This document shows positions 37,154 through 48,682 of a stretch of DNA of 64,000 nucleotides, piece after piece. The translations under genes and the position numbers were made by a program. The stretch covers positions 3,534,001-3,598,000 of the forward strand of contig JAPEUQ010000002.1 of NCBI GenBank assembly GCA_027946365.1, given 5' to 3'. The DNA is from Kalmusia sp. IMI 367209. Taxonomy: Eukaryota; Ascomycota; Dothideomycetes; Pleosporales; Didymosphaeriaceae. Each line of letters starts with the position of its first letter. Position 1 is the stretch's first letter. Under the pieces are notes generated by a model. It was not told the DNA's origin and made no database searches. It worked only from the letters and a program-made list of their open reading frames with translations.

Positions 37154-37855
37154 ATGCCCATCCTAAGCCGCGAACCACCCGCACCTTTCCCGCTCTACCT
37201 CCTCCCAAGCATCCCCTTCCGGCGCCGCCGCAGCTCCGCCGTCTCCGCATCCACAGCTTCCACGGTGCCCTCGCCGTCGTCGTCCCCGCCAAAGCAGCCG
37301 ACTTCCTTCCTCGCCTCGACGTCGACCTCGCACCTCCGCTGCTCAAAGTGCCTCACGGACCTGATACCCACGTCGTCTATAATCTCAAAGGGCTTCACGG
37401 GCCGCCACGGCCGCGCGTACCTCGTCGCGCCTCCGCCTGCGTCGAGCGTTACCGGGGACGTGCCGCCCGCGGATATGAAGCCTGGCGATCTGCCCAACAC
37501 GCATATCCACAAGCCTGTGCCGCGCCAGCTAGTCACAGGTGCGCATACCGTGTCTGACATCTCGTGTCGCAATTGCGGGAGCGTCCTGGGGTGGAAGTAT
37601 GTCGAGGCCGAGGAGCAGAACCAGCGGTATAAAGTGGGGAAATTCATCCTCGAGACCAAGAGAGTAGTCAGGGGGACGGGCTGGGAGGTTGACGAGGTTG
37701 AGAATGAGGATGTGGCCGCAGAGCAGGGGAGGGAGGGGGATGTCCAATTTGACAGCCAAGATGAAGATGAGTGTGAGGATCTCTTCGACGGGAAGTGGAC
37801 GCCGCAGCTGGCGATGCGGAGGCGGAGGAACAAGAAGTTCGATGGACGTCTTTGA
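37154..37855 (+). CDS. Yippee/Mis18-fold zinc-binding protein
   Basis: A single exon encodes 233 aa. After a Ser/Pro-rich N-terminus, a first CxxC (RCSKC, about residue 63) and a second CxxC (SCRNCGSVLGWKYV, about 137) provide the four zinc ligands of the Yippee beta-tent fold. The following YKVGKFILE is typical of the family. Between the CxxC pairs is a 70-residue insertion that includes KGFTGRHGRAYLV. The C-terminus is acidic (QDEDECEDLF) and then basic. Yippee proteins are found in the nucleus or at mitotic structures in other eukaryotes, but the role of the fungal members is poorly known, so I give no specific function. Confidence 0.88.
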   Translation: MPILSREPPAPFPLYLLPSIPFRRRRSSAVSASTASTVPSPSSSPPKQPTSFLASTSTSHLRCSKCLTDLIPTSSIISKGFTGRHGRAYLVAPPPASSVTGDVPPADMKPGDLPNTHIHKPVPRQLVTGAHTVSDISCRNCGSVLGWKYVEAEEQNQRYKVGKFILETKRVVRGTGWEVDEVENEDVAAEQGREGDVQFDSQDEDECEDLFDGKWTPQLAMRRRRNKKFDGRL

Positions 37856-38452
37856 GGGACAAGGCGACTTTGCGGTCATGATACTGACGAGATACTGGCT
37901 TTACGATGGATTTGTTTTTGGCGTTTTTGGATTTTGCGCGGATGGGACGGCGCATTGGACATACACACGATACCCTACTCCCTCACTCACGAATACCTAA
38001 CACACAGATACCCCCGACCCATACTGGTTTATTGGGATTGGGCGCATGGATTTGATCTTAATTATTTGACTGGTACATGGGACACATAATAGTAATATAT
38101 CAAAACATTATTGCACACAGGTCAATTCCGTCTTTACTCCAATATTCATATCAATTGTGAATCTTCTATAGAATATACGTCACTTCAGACGCAAACACAT
38201 CCACGCAGTACACCTGATCTCAAGCATAGACACCATCATTTGAAATGTACCTATTATTGATATCTGCATACCTAAGACCCTCAAGCTGATTCTCATACCT
38301 CCATAGAGCCATACAATTTATAGAATACAGAAGGAACACACATTCCCGTTTTTTTACCCGATCCAGTTCGATATCCTAAACGCCCAATCGCTAAAAGCTC
38401 AATTCGATAACGTAGGCGAACGCTGTCGAACATGCTCAGACAGAAACGCATT
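37856..38452. other. Convergent 3' intergenic region between the Yippee gene and RAD3
   Basis: AT-rich spacer of about 600 bases between converging genes. It contains no coding signal and should hold the two 3' UTRs. Confidence 0.5.
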
Positions 38453-40989
38453 CTACGCATCCAATCCCGCCATAACGTCGTCCATCTCTGCGCCTCCAAA
38501 TTCATCCTCAACCTCCACGATCTTTTCCCTCTCCGCCCTACCTTCCTGCAGCCTCGTATTAGGATTCTCCGTTCCACTAATAGCCTCTGCTTTCTTCTTG
38601 GCCTGATGCGCCTCCAGATCAGCCAGGCTCCAGCTCGAGTGCCCTTCTTGCTCGCTCCTTGACCACGGCACAGACATCTCGCGCAAGAAGGCTTTGGCGT
38701 TCGAGACTGCTTGATCTACGCTGAGTTTCGTGTTCTTGGTGTCGAGCGCCATTTGGATCCATTTGGGTAGCTGTGTGATCTTCTTGTTGAAACGCTTGTC
38801 GGCGAGAACCATAATACCGTAATCGTCTTTACCACGGATGACACGTCCCAGGCACTGCGCTGCGTGTCGCATAGCGTCGAATGAGAGGAAATCTGATTCC
38901 TTGATGCGATATGTCTCTCTCAGGAACTCTAGTCGCGCTTTGAGGATACGGGACTCAGTATATTGATACGGGACGCCCATGTTTATGACGGTGCGCCCGT
39001 AGTGATGGTCGAAATCGATCCCTTCCGAGACTTTTCCACGTGCGACGCAAAGCAGAACAGCTCCTCGGCCATTGTTACACGCTGTACGAAAAGTCTCCAA
39101 CGCGAGGGATGTCTCCTGCGCATCGGGTGTTTCAACGAGAATGAGTTTGTATTTCCAGACCGTGTCGAGAATACCCATGCCCTGCCACATACTGATGATG
39201 CTTTCCATGTATAGGTAAGACGGGAAAAAAACAACGACACCGTCAGGAGTCAATTTACAAAATTCGATCAACAGGTTCCCGAAATTTCGAATAACGGGCA
39301 TGTCGTTTCGTTGCTCGAAAGAGGACGTGATTTGGTTTTGGTCGCTGCCACGGTCGACGATCATAGGTAAAAAGGTTTTCCGGGATAGCGTCATGGTGAA
39401 GGATTCCTGGACGACGGTATTGAAATTAAGCATGCGCGGGTACATGTCCAGGGGCGACATGGTACCGGATGTGACAATGACAGAGGAGAAGCGCTCGAAC
39501 ACTGGTTTGATGGCGATGGCAGCATCGAGACAGGTGAAGTGTAGTATTGGATTGGGTACGGTCGCTGTAGCAGATTCAAATGGTTCGAGAATCAGAAGGA
39601 AGCCAGATTCGTAAGTGGCCGCGAGGGTGGCGAATGTAGCAACTTCTTGCAGTGGCTGGTAGTCCTCGATATTTGTGAGTTCGAGGGTGCGAACTAGGGA
39701 TGTGAGGCGCTCTGCGCAGAAGCGGAGGGGTTTGCGTTCGATGAATGTTAGGTCGCGTAGATGGCTGAGGAAAGAAGGCGGTGTCTCCGATATGACATGT
39801 AGGACTTTCATGCGAGTTTTAAGATACTCGATGAAGCGCTTCAGGAAGGCTACGAAATGCTCTGCTCTCCTGATATTTCCAGGTACAGCTTCTTTTAGTA
39901 AATCATCGGGCAACGCAGGGTTGGCCATGAAAGCATTCTCGTCTCGCGCTTCGTCTGCTGCCCTCAACCCCTCTACGAGCTTTGCATATTCGTTCTGCAA
40001 CTTATCTGCGTCGGTTTCTTTCATCTCCTTTATTTTTCTGTCTAGATTGTTGACACCGCGTGTGGCTTTTCGCAAAGAGTCTTCGGTCAAGTCAATACTG
40101 AGCGATTCTATGCACACGTTGTCGATATTATGGGCTTCGTCGAATACGACTATGCAGTCTTTCGACAGCTCTTTAGACACGCGCTCCGCGATTTTAGGGT
40201 CGAGCAGGTAATGGTAGGAGTAGATAATGACATTGCAGTAAGGCATCATTCGACGTGCCGTGAAGTAAGGACACTGCTTCTGTTGTTCGCCGTACTTGAG
40301 CATTCCGTCGAACGTCCAGACGCCGGGTGGAATGAGATTATGAGGTTCTAGTAGATCGAGGTTATCGTGATATACGCATAACTCGACATCCTCGCCTCTC
40401 TCTTTCTTCTCTTTTACAAAACCAGCGGTCAAGCTTCGACATCGTGCATCGACGATAGAACCGCTCTTCTCGCGCTTGACAGATGGATGCAGACACAAGT
40501 TCTTTCGACTCGTTAATCCTAGCCCTCTAAAGTCCTCCTCGTAGCCTAGCTCCTGCGTGCGGTATTTCATTAATGCTTTCAATTCCGCTAGGGCCTTCTC
40601 GATCTCGGACATGGTACGCGAGCAATATATTAGTTTCCGCTTTTCAGGGTGAAACTGCTGATATGCTACGATTAGAGAGAGCAGAGACACAGTTTTACCT
40701 GTGCCTGAAGGCATCTCAAGGACGCAGTGGCCGCCGGCGTCCAGCGTGCGCTTGAGGTCGCACATGTATGCATACTGCTCGGGGTATACCCGAGGGTATG
40801 GGAAGAGCACTGGGAGCTCGCTACGCACATGTCAGCATCCATTCAAATAACAAGCATCATCAAGGATTGAGAAGCCATGCGTGATTCTCGTGACTGGTGG
40901 CAAAGGGAGCTGTAGATGGCGTGCGTCCTCCAAAAAATGGACTGAGACCAGTCCACACTTAGGGAGTCATACTCAATGAAGAACTTCAT
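38453..40989 (-). CDS. RAD3: TFIIH 5'-3' DNA helicase RAD3/XPD (ERCC2)
   Basis: This Fe-S helicase subunit of TFIIH opens DNA for nucleotide excision repair and supports RNA polymerase II initiation. A 17-nt first exon (40989-40973, encoding MKFFI plus two bases) is joined over a 152-bp intron to exon 2 (40820-38453); the product is 794 aa, usual for the family. The junction gives MKFFIDELPVLFPYPRVYPE, matching the conserved XPD N-terminus. Walker A is PSGTGKT (about 43-49). The four Fe-S cysteines lie between about 110 and 190, in the LCLHPS, ARCRSL, ELCVYH and KQCPYF contexts. The DEAH box is VVFDEAHNID (about 228). The C-terminal helicase lobe contains GKVSEGIDF and the final QCLGRVIRGKDDYG motif. 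The start at 40989 was chosen for family match. It diverges from LTN1, with only 285 bp between the two start codons. Confidence 0.96.
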
Positions 40990-41274
40990 GTCGACGGCGA
41001 TCCACCCGCGCGAAAGCCTGTCGTGGCGGTGATAAGCAGTCCCACGTTGAACGAAGACTGAAGGCCTGGTGTTGCCTTCACATGAGGTGCGGCTCTGCGC
41101 GCTTACTTGATCCGTGCTAGCGAAAGAGCAGGGGTACCCCGCCAATCGACCAGGTGCCGTCATCGTGGAAGTGCATTTTCACTCATACGTTTGCGTTGAG
41201 TATCTACTTGCCGTTTCTTCCTTGTGTCTGGTGTCGCTCCTTGTTCTAATACTTTCCTTTTCCATCCTTAGATT
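40990..41274. promoter_or_regulatory. Shared divergent promoter RAD3 / LTN1
   Basis: Only 285 bases separate the RAD3 ATG (minus strand) from the LTN1 ATG (plus strand), so the two promoters must overlap. No TATA box was obvious, as is common for housekeeping genes. Co-regulation is an inference. Confidence 0.6.
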
Positions 41275-44200
41275 ATGAGCAAACGATCTGCGAAATCACA
41301 GGCCAGCAGCGCCCGCGCTGCAACGAGCGCGTTCGGGTCCGCCTTCGGTTCTTCGTCGACGCCTGCCTTCGGCGCCAGCTCGTCGCAGCTCTCCCACGTA
41401 ACGGAGCCGCCTGACCTCTCTACGATATCCGACCCCAATGTCGTTGTATACTTTCGGAACCTATCGAAGAAGGACAGCACAACCAAGGCCCGGGCACTGG
41501 AGGATCTACAAGCATATGTCGCGAGGCTGGAAGAGCCAGTTGAGGAGGGCTTGCTGGAAGCATGGGTGCGTTCGACTGTTGCATGTACATATGGTTCATG
41601 TAGTAATTTATCGTGTCCTGCAGATCAAAATGTATCCTCGTGCCTCAATAGACAACGGCCGCTTAGTCCGTAATAATGCCCACGCCTTGCAGGGCCAGCT
41701 AGCTGCTGCTGCTGGAAAGAGGTTCGCGAAACATATGCCCAAGTCAGTCGGTGCCTGGCTGTGTGGCCTGTATGATAGCGATCGATCGGTGGTGGACGCG
41801 ACACAAAATTCACTGCGACAGGTCTTCAACACACCCGAGAAGATCCAGAACATCCGGCGAGCATACCAGCAGCCTATATTGGAGTACTGCCGAGATGCCA
41901 TAGACAAGGAGACATCACTGACTCTCAGCGATGAGCGCACAGTTAGTCCAGATGATGCAGAAGCAAAATATAGCAGGGTCATCTCGGCTTGCATATCTCT
42001 GCTAGGAAGTCTATTAGCCAACCTAAAGCCGGAAGAATTGTCCAAACACCAAGCCGAATACGATAGCCTACTCGACGATAAGAAGCTGTGGGAATTCGCA
42101 TCGCATGGCGATGCCTCAGTACGGCGGTCAATGCATCGGTTGCTCAGGACATGTCTAGAGAAACAACCAGGTAAGGGACCACGCGAGACTCAAATTGCAT
42201 ATTCGCTTACATTGAATGTAGAAGCAGTACGAAGTCATCTACAGGCAATCAGCAAAGCTTACCTTTCATCCGGCCTCGATTCTGACCAAATTGGTTCTTC
42301 TTTAGACTATGTGGACACTCTGGCGCTACTTACAGCCGCCTACCCGACCGTATGGACCGACGACTACAAAAGCAAGACATCCGCTGACCGACGATTACGC
42401 CAATTCCTCAGAAAGGGCTCACAGTCTGGCCCTCGGCAGTTTTGGGACCGGTTGACTAGTCTGCTTGACGCCATACCAAAAGACCTTCTATCCACAAACG
42501 TTGCCGATGCCATCAAACTTCTAAGCGCAATTCATGATGGCATTGCGAGGAGAGATGAATCAAGAGTCAACCAGGAATCTGCATACAAGGCCTATCTCGC
42601 GGCTGTGACATCGCTTTGCACACGCCTCTCAAACGAAGACCAAATCAAATTGCTAGAAGAGCTACTACTCCCGCTAGTTGCGCAGTACCTACGGCCTTCT
42701 CCTGATACTAGTGACTGGAACATTCCACCAAACAGTACTCACCTCATTGCCAAATCAATGACTATTGGCACTATGCCCGCCATTCTGGAGTCAACATGGC
42801 CTAACTATGCAGATCAATTCATTAATGATATAAAGGTTTCGGCACCAGAGCAATCTAAAGACCATGAGAAATCTCAAAACGCTCTGATTCAGCAGTCATC
42901 GCGGTTTGCATCACTACAAAAGCAAGCATTGAGAGCAGACGACAGCAAACAGCTACGTCTGGTGTTTGAGAAATCGAGTACATCTATCACGCGTGAAGCC
43001 TTGACAGTCATATCCAATAGGAATGGCAAGCCATATGGAGCAGCAGGTGCTGTAGCTGAGCTTCTGCACCACAACCAAGAACTAGTCTTTGCTAATTCCG
43101 ATATCGCAAACGACCTTGAGATTTTCGTCGGCTCGGAGATCCCGAGATTAGTTCTCTCGCCATCTTCGTCTTATCTTGTTGACGTTCTCTACTCTCTTTC
43201 GGAATACCCCTCTTTTGGCCCGGCGTGGGCAGCCACACTTAAGGTCATCCTAGAAGGCCCTGAGTCGCCCAGGAAGACAAAAGCTCTCGAGTCGCTTCTT
43301 ACTTCATCCAGGGTACCTAAATCCTTTGACCTTGCATCAACAGATGAAGCTCTGCAAGGATATATCAAGTCTAGCGTTCAGGATGCACTGAATGGATCGA
43401 CAGAATGGGATGCGTTCCACCGTATTCTACAGTCGCCCGCGAAGATACTGGCAGCAGACACCACCGATGAGATTTTGTCGTACATGACCCATTCTCTGTC
43501 ATTGGCACAGCAAGCTCCCTATGCTTTACAAGGTCTCCGCCAGATCGTCAAACAGAATCCATCGATATTGAAAGATTTCCTCTCCACTCAACAAGGATCG
43601 AGTCTTCTTCAAAGCTTGCTCTTGGCTTCTGAATCGGGTGACGAAACGATCTCTCAAGATGCGGCTGCAGTCAATGCTTCCATACAGACAGTTCTCACCG
43701 CTGGAACGGACACAAAACAGTCTGTATACGGACTTGTTCAGCAAGGACTCCGAGAAGCTACGCAAACCTCTGTTTCTGTAGAGACATTGGTGGATCTCGC
43801 AAAGCAACTCGTAAAGCCTGGGAGCTCGTGGGAGGATATGGTAGGCGTCTTCCCAAGCACTGAAGACTGGAACGAGGCATTGTCACCTTTCCTTGAGACT
43901 GCGCCGAAGACTTCCCTGGCCATAGTCAATCCCCTAGGCGGGGCGGTATATCTGGTCAAAGATGAGAGCAAAACTTTGAAGAAGAAAGTCTCTCGAGATT
44001 CTGATGGATATTCTTCTGCATATCGCATCACGCAGTACGTCACTCGACTGTTCAAGGAAAGTGATTACTTCCCTGTTGAGAGGATACCTTCAGATTTACG
44101 ACATGTATTCTTGCGTAACATCGCTCTTACGATTCAGCTCGCTGACGACAACCTTGGTCTTGCTGGAGCCAACAGTCTCTGGGCAGAATACAATCCGGAC

Positions 44201-46386
44201 GTAGAGGCCGACGCTATCTCGTTCATGGCCGATGCACAATCTTTTGTGACACAGGAATTGAAGCAATTACAAGAGACATGGTCGTCTGATGTTAATACAT
44301 CTTTACTTGCTTGGGCCGCAGAGCTTCTGTCAAAAATAGAGCCCGAGGCATCGCCTGGGTCATACTACTCAGCCCGTGCTTATAGCGTTCTTGTTGCCGA
44401 TGCTATAGAAATCTGCGGTTGGAAGAACTCGGAAACAGCGCAGGTCCAGGAGATGCTCAAAACAATTCGTAGAAGCAAGGGTTAGTAAGCCTGGCAACGG
44501 CATGGAATCTACAGGCTAACATCGGTTCCTAGAATTATTCCCCCTGCTTGGGTTCATCAACTCTTTCAAGGAGCCTTTTGCAGCCTCGAAATCTTGCGAA
44601 AGAATGTGCAATGAACTTATCGCAGATCTCACTGGCCTCAACCTTGAAGAGAAACCAGAACGAGGTAAGTGTCGACTCAATTACATGAGTGTCAATGATG
44701 CTAACACAAGATAGGTCTTGAACAGCTAGTGCTCTTGAACGCTCTCTTATACGGACAAGAAGACATTGCACAAAGCGTAGCCAAACAACGAATCATTTTC
44801 TTCATCAAGCATGCTATCTTCTGGTTAGAAGATACAAAGCATTTTATCCCAATTCGGGCGGAAGTCTGCCGCGCGTTTTCGGTATTGCTTCCGTTGATGG
44901 GTGACCTCTATGGAGAGCACTGGGGGGCAATCCTGGCCGCCTTGGCGAACAGTTGGACAGCTACTGCTGGGCTCCAGGAGAATGAAACTGGAATAAATAG
45001 GTATGTCAAAGACAAGACTCCCGATATCCCTACTAACCCTAGGATAGTCCAATTCCCTTCGTACACGCCTCCCTCAAGTTATACGCACAGCTGCGCATAT
45101 TGACGCAATCCGAAGACCCGAACGACGACTTAGTTGATGCTTGGAAAGAGACCGAACAAACTATTGCAAATGGCCTTGTAAATCTTCTCAAACACTCGCA
45201 ACACTTCCCAGACGAATTCCACCAGCCTTTGAAGATGGTGAACGATGTCCTAGCTCGACAGATCGCGAAGGTACCGCTCAAACACCTTGAGGATACTGAG
45301 GACCTCTACCCGCTTTTGTACGTGGAATCGCAGCCTGTGCAACAGACAGCATTCGACATTCTACATAAGCAAATTCCAGCCGCACAAGAACAGATCTCCA
45401 TCGACGCAGCTCTCGAGAAGACCACTGCGCGTCTACCTGAAGAGCTTTTATCGCTCATCCTCGAGGCACCAACAGTCGCGGCTTTGGCAGATGCCAACTT
45501 CGAACGAAGCATACCATTGCCCTTGAGGGGCTATCTGCTCAGTTGGCTGCTAGTCTTCGACCACATCCAGCACGCTTCTTTCAAAGTTAAGAATGACTAT
45601 GTCGACCACATCAAAGAAGGCGTCTACCTGCCCGGTCTCCTAGACTTCACCTTCGACTTCCTCGGCCACGCGCACAACAAACCCGCCGACATCTCCAAGC
45701 TCGACATCACCACCTACGTCCCCGACACCGAGCTCCCGCGCCGCGACACCCAATGGCTCCTCACCCACATCTACTACCTCTGCCTCCTGCACCTCCCCGC
45801 GCTCACCAAATCCTGGTACATAGACTGCAAATCGCGCCCAACGGTGGTGACGCTCGAGCCGTGGACCCAGAAGTTCATCTCGCCGCCCGTCATCGCCGCA
45901 GCGCTGCACTCCGTCCAAGAATGGGCCGACGCTCAGGAGCCCGACGACCCCTTCTCGACGCGCATCGCGCCGCGCGCCCACGAAATCACCGCCTCGTATA
46001 CCATCGACGACGCCACCATGAGCATGCGCTTGTCGTTGCCGCCCGCCTTCCCGCTCGCGCCCGCCCGCATCGAGGGTCTGAACCGCGTCGCAGTCAACGA
46101 GCAGAAGTGGCAGGCTTGGTTGCGCACCTCGCTCGGCGCTATCACCGTTTTCAACGGGAGCTTGATCGATGCGCTAACCACGTTTAAGCGGAATGTCGAG
46201 GGCGCTATCAAGGGCCAGAATGAGTGTGCTATTTGCTATAGCATTGTCGGGAGCGATAGAAGGTTGCCGGATAAGCGGTGCAATACGTGTAGGAATTTGT
46301 TCCACGGAGGGTGTTTGTTTAAATGGTTCCGGAGCAGTGGGAGCAGCAGTTGTCCCCTTTGTAGGAATCCTTTTAGTTATGGGTAA
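41275..46386 (+). CDS. LTN1: E3 ubiquitin ligase listerin (LTN1/RKR1), ribosome quality control
   Basis: Listerin binds stalled 60S subunits and ubiquitinates the trapped nascent chain. Five exons (41275-41565, 41624-44480, 44533-44664, 44715-45000, 45048-46386), with introns of 47-58 bp, give 1634 aa, the normal length. The N-terminus is Ser/Ala-rich, followed by the conserved element DPNVVVYFRNLSKKDSTTKA. The bulk consists of HEAT-like helical repeats. A C-terminal RWD-like region leads to the RING at about 1585-1632, with CAICYSIV, RCNTC, LFHGGCLFKWF and CPLC ligands. The protein ends four residues after the last RING motif (RNPFSYG), as in the family. Exon 5 uses the second of two nearby TAG acceptors (GGATAG), because only this joins in frame to the PIPFVHASLK stretch. 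Confidence 0.95.
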
Positions 46387-46757
46387 GTGAAGTAGGTGTG
46401 GTATTAAAAGGTAAGGAAGGCCCATTTTTGGGAGTATGTTCTGGTGAAGAGCATGTGATGAATGTGGGTAGAATGTTGGCATACCTCATAGCCTATCATA
46501 GAGTAGAAAAGTAATGTAACATGCATGCAAGATGGTCCATGTTGGCACATCTGGAATAGAACATTTTGGTATTGTATAGCTGACAGACACTACAACCGAC
46601 CTATGACGCCAATGGATGATGTCAAGAGAAGACGCAATGTGCAGTTCATGACTCCGAACACCCCCGCTCCCCACAAGGCAGTAGCACGGTTGTAAAACTG
46701 GTGAAAGTGAATTCAAAACAAATGCAGCCTGAAAAACATGCAAATGAAGAAAGAAAG
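46387..46757. other. Convergent 3' intergenic region LTN1 / antizyme
   Basis: About 370 bases between converging genes, AT-rich near 46480-46560. It holds 3' UTR sequence and no independent gene that I can support. Confidence 0.5.
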
Positions 46758-47916
46758 TTAGGTGTCCATCTCCATGAACAGCCACTCGTTGCTGAGTACA
46801 TCGCCTTCTTCAGCGAACTCTCGCAAGGTCGTAAGTTGGAAACCAATCCAGCCAAGATCCTTGGAGAGAACATCCAGGGCTGACTTAGGAGTGTGGCGAT
46901 CAATGCAGACGACGAGGCGAGTGCAAGAGAAGTAGTCGACTGCGCAGAGTTCGAGAAGAGCCATCAAGCTGCAATGAGTCAGATTATGCTCGCGATAGAT
47001 GTGTGATGTGGCTTACCCGGCTTTGAGGTCACCTCCAATCACATTCTGATCGAAGAAAACAACCATTGCCTTTTCGTCGTCCTTCTCTGCAACAAACCCA
47101 CGAAATCGAATTCCTCCCACATAATCCCACATCTCGATCCAGTCACCAACCAGACCCTTCTGTTGAACATGGCCGACCGTTTCAGGAGACGGCGAGTCCA
47201 AAATCCTACTCGTAAATTGTCGTGCATCGATGCCATAATCGTTGACAGTTGCGGTAGTCATATCATTTTGCATACCCATAACAAGCGAGTTCTGCAGAGC
47301 CAAGTTCCCCTCACCAAGGAAAACAGTTCGCAGTGTCTCGCAGAAGAGTCTCTCACACTCTTCCGTAATGGTGTATACAGCCCCCCCTCTGCGCGCCCGT
47401 CCAACAGCGTTAGACGATGCTTTGGCGGCGAGGGGGGGACTCGGTGGAGGTGAAGGTATTCCCTGCGGACAAGGTCAGTACAAACATGCGAAGGACATGC
47501 GGAATCCGAAGCGACTCACCGAGCTGACCTCAGGAATACCACTCAGCCCCGCCAGCCCCCGTAGTGGAGTAGTGGAAGCCCTGCAGAGCGGCAGTGCGGG
47601 CGCTCACGACGTAGGCGCTGGCGCGCACATTGGCCGTCGAGCGGTCGCTACGATTACTACTACTACTACTGCTTCGTTTGGAATTCGACATCGCCATTGA
47701 TCGGGTTTGCCACGGTTGCGTCGGGAGAGGGTTTGTGGTGTTTGGAAAGGCTGTCGTTTGAGAGGCGGAGCCGAAGACTGGTGTTGCTGGCTGAGCGGGC
47801 GGGTGGCGGAGAGGGTGCAGTTGGGTCGAATTGAGGTGGTGCAGAGAGACTTCTGGAAAGTGGCAGATGAGGAGAAAGGCGGAGTGGGGCGTCGGCTGGA
47901 CTTTGGGTGGGTCCAT
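46758..47916 (-). CDS. OAZ1: Ornithine decarboxylase antizyme, made by +1 programmed frameshift
   Basis: Antizyme binds ornithine decarboxylase, sends it to the proteasome and blocks polyamine uptake. High polyamine raises its own frameshifting. The first frame (47916 to the TGA at 47532-47530) ends ALQGFHYSTTGAGGAEWYS. Its last sense codon and stop form TCC-TGA, the classical antizyme slip site. Skipping the T at 47532 gives EVSS, then a 57-bp intron (47463-47519). Exon 2 is 47462-47017, followed by a 48-bp intron (46969-47016) and the last exon 46968-46758. The ODC-binding domain is clear: EECERLFCETL, RLVVCIDRH, LGWIGFQLTTL, EWLFMEMDT. The total is about 350 aa from Met at 47916. Met74 or Met76 (47697/47691) are plausible alternative starts, because the first 70 residues are low-complexity and another frame there also looks coding. 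Confidence 0.9.
47530..47535 (-). promoter_or_regulatory. +1 ribosomal frameshift site (TCC TGA) in antizyme
   Basis: Reading on the minus strand, TCC (47535-47533) is followed in frame by TGA (47532-47530). The antizyme C-terminal domain lies in the +1 frame and has no start of its own. This is the conserved antizyme recoding arrangement. A GT donor begins 10 nt after the TGA, so the downstream stimulator, if any, must be formed with the next exon in the spliced mRNA. Confidence 0.88.
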
Positions 47917-48682
47917 CCATGTCCGTGGTGCCTCCTACCTTCTCTGATTGGCTCTTGCCACACTAGCCGCTAGAAGCAGGCAGGCGCGACCATTGCACCT
48001 TGCCCGACCACCAGGAACGATGCTGTAGGTGGGCCAGGAAGAGCTTGCTTTTCAGTCATAGAGCGTCCGGTCAACACGGCGACGTGGAAGGCTATGAACA
48101 GTGGGTATCCTTGCGTACACGGCCCGTCCAGAGACTGTCTGGCTGTGGGTCATGCTCGTTGCTTAGTGCTACCGAGGTCGGATCACGATTTCACGGGCGA
48201 GCTTGGCCGGTGCAATCTTTCGATACGTGCACAAGCTTTCGTAGACATGGCGGTGGAAGAACAACTAACTAATTGGAAATCATCTACTGACTACATAGAA
48301 CCCAACATCCGTGCCACAACTCCTAACTTTTGCGGAATAGCATCCTCAGCACATGCCAGAGATATGGCAACAGCGCCTCGCTATATAAGTGAAACCTGGA
48401 CACACAGAGACAGATCAATCTAAGAGACACGAACACGACCATGCAGGCTCATGGGAAATCCTTCCTCCCTGCACGGATCTCATGAAACCAGAGAATGCAA
48501 GTCGGATATCTCATAGCGCTATGCAGTGAAAGCAGATGAAGGAGATAGGAAATACGAGGCGCACCAGCGCGCTGCAGGACAGATACTTCTACCCTGCGCG
48601 AGACGCATGCGCAGGAGTGGAGTCCGCGGCATTGTACAGGAGGGAAGTTGGACACCTATCGTACCGAGACATACGTCAGCCT
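47917..48682. other. Antizyme promoter and FKBP 3' region
   Basis: About 770 bases with no supported gene. ORFs here lack domains. It should contain the antizyme promoter and leader and the 3' UTR of the FKBP gene upstream on the same strand. Confidence 0.5.
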
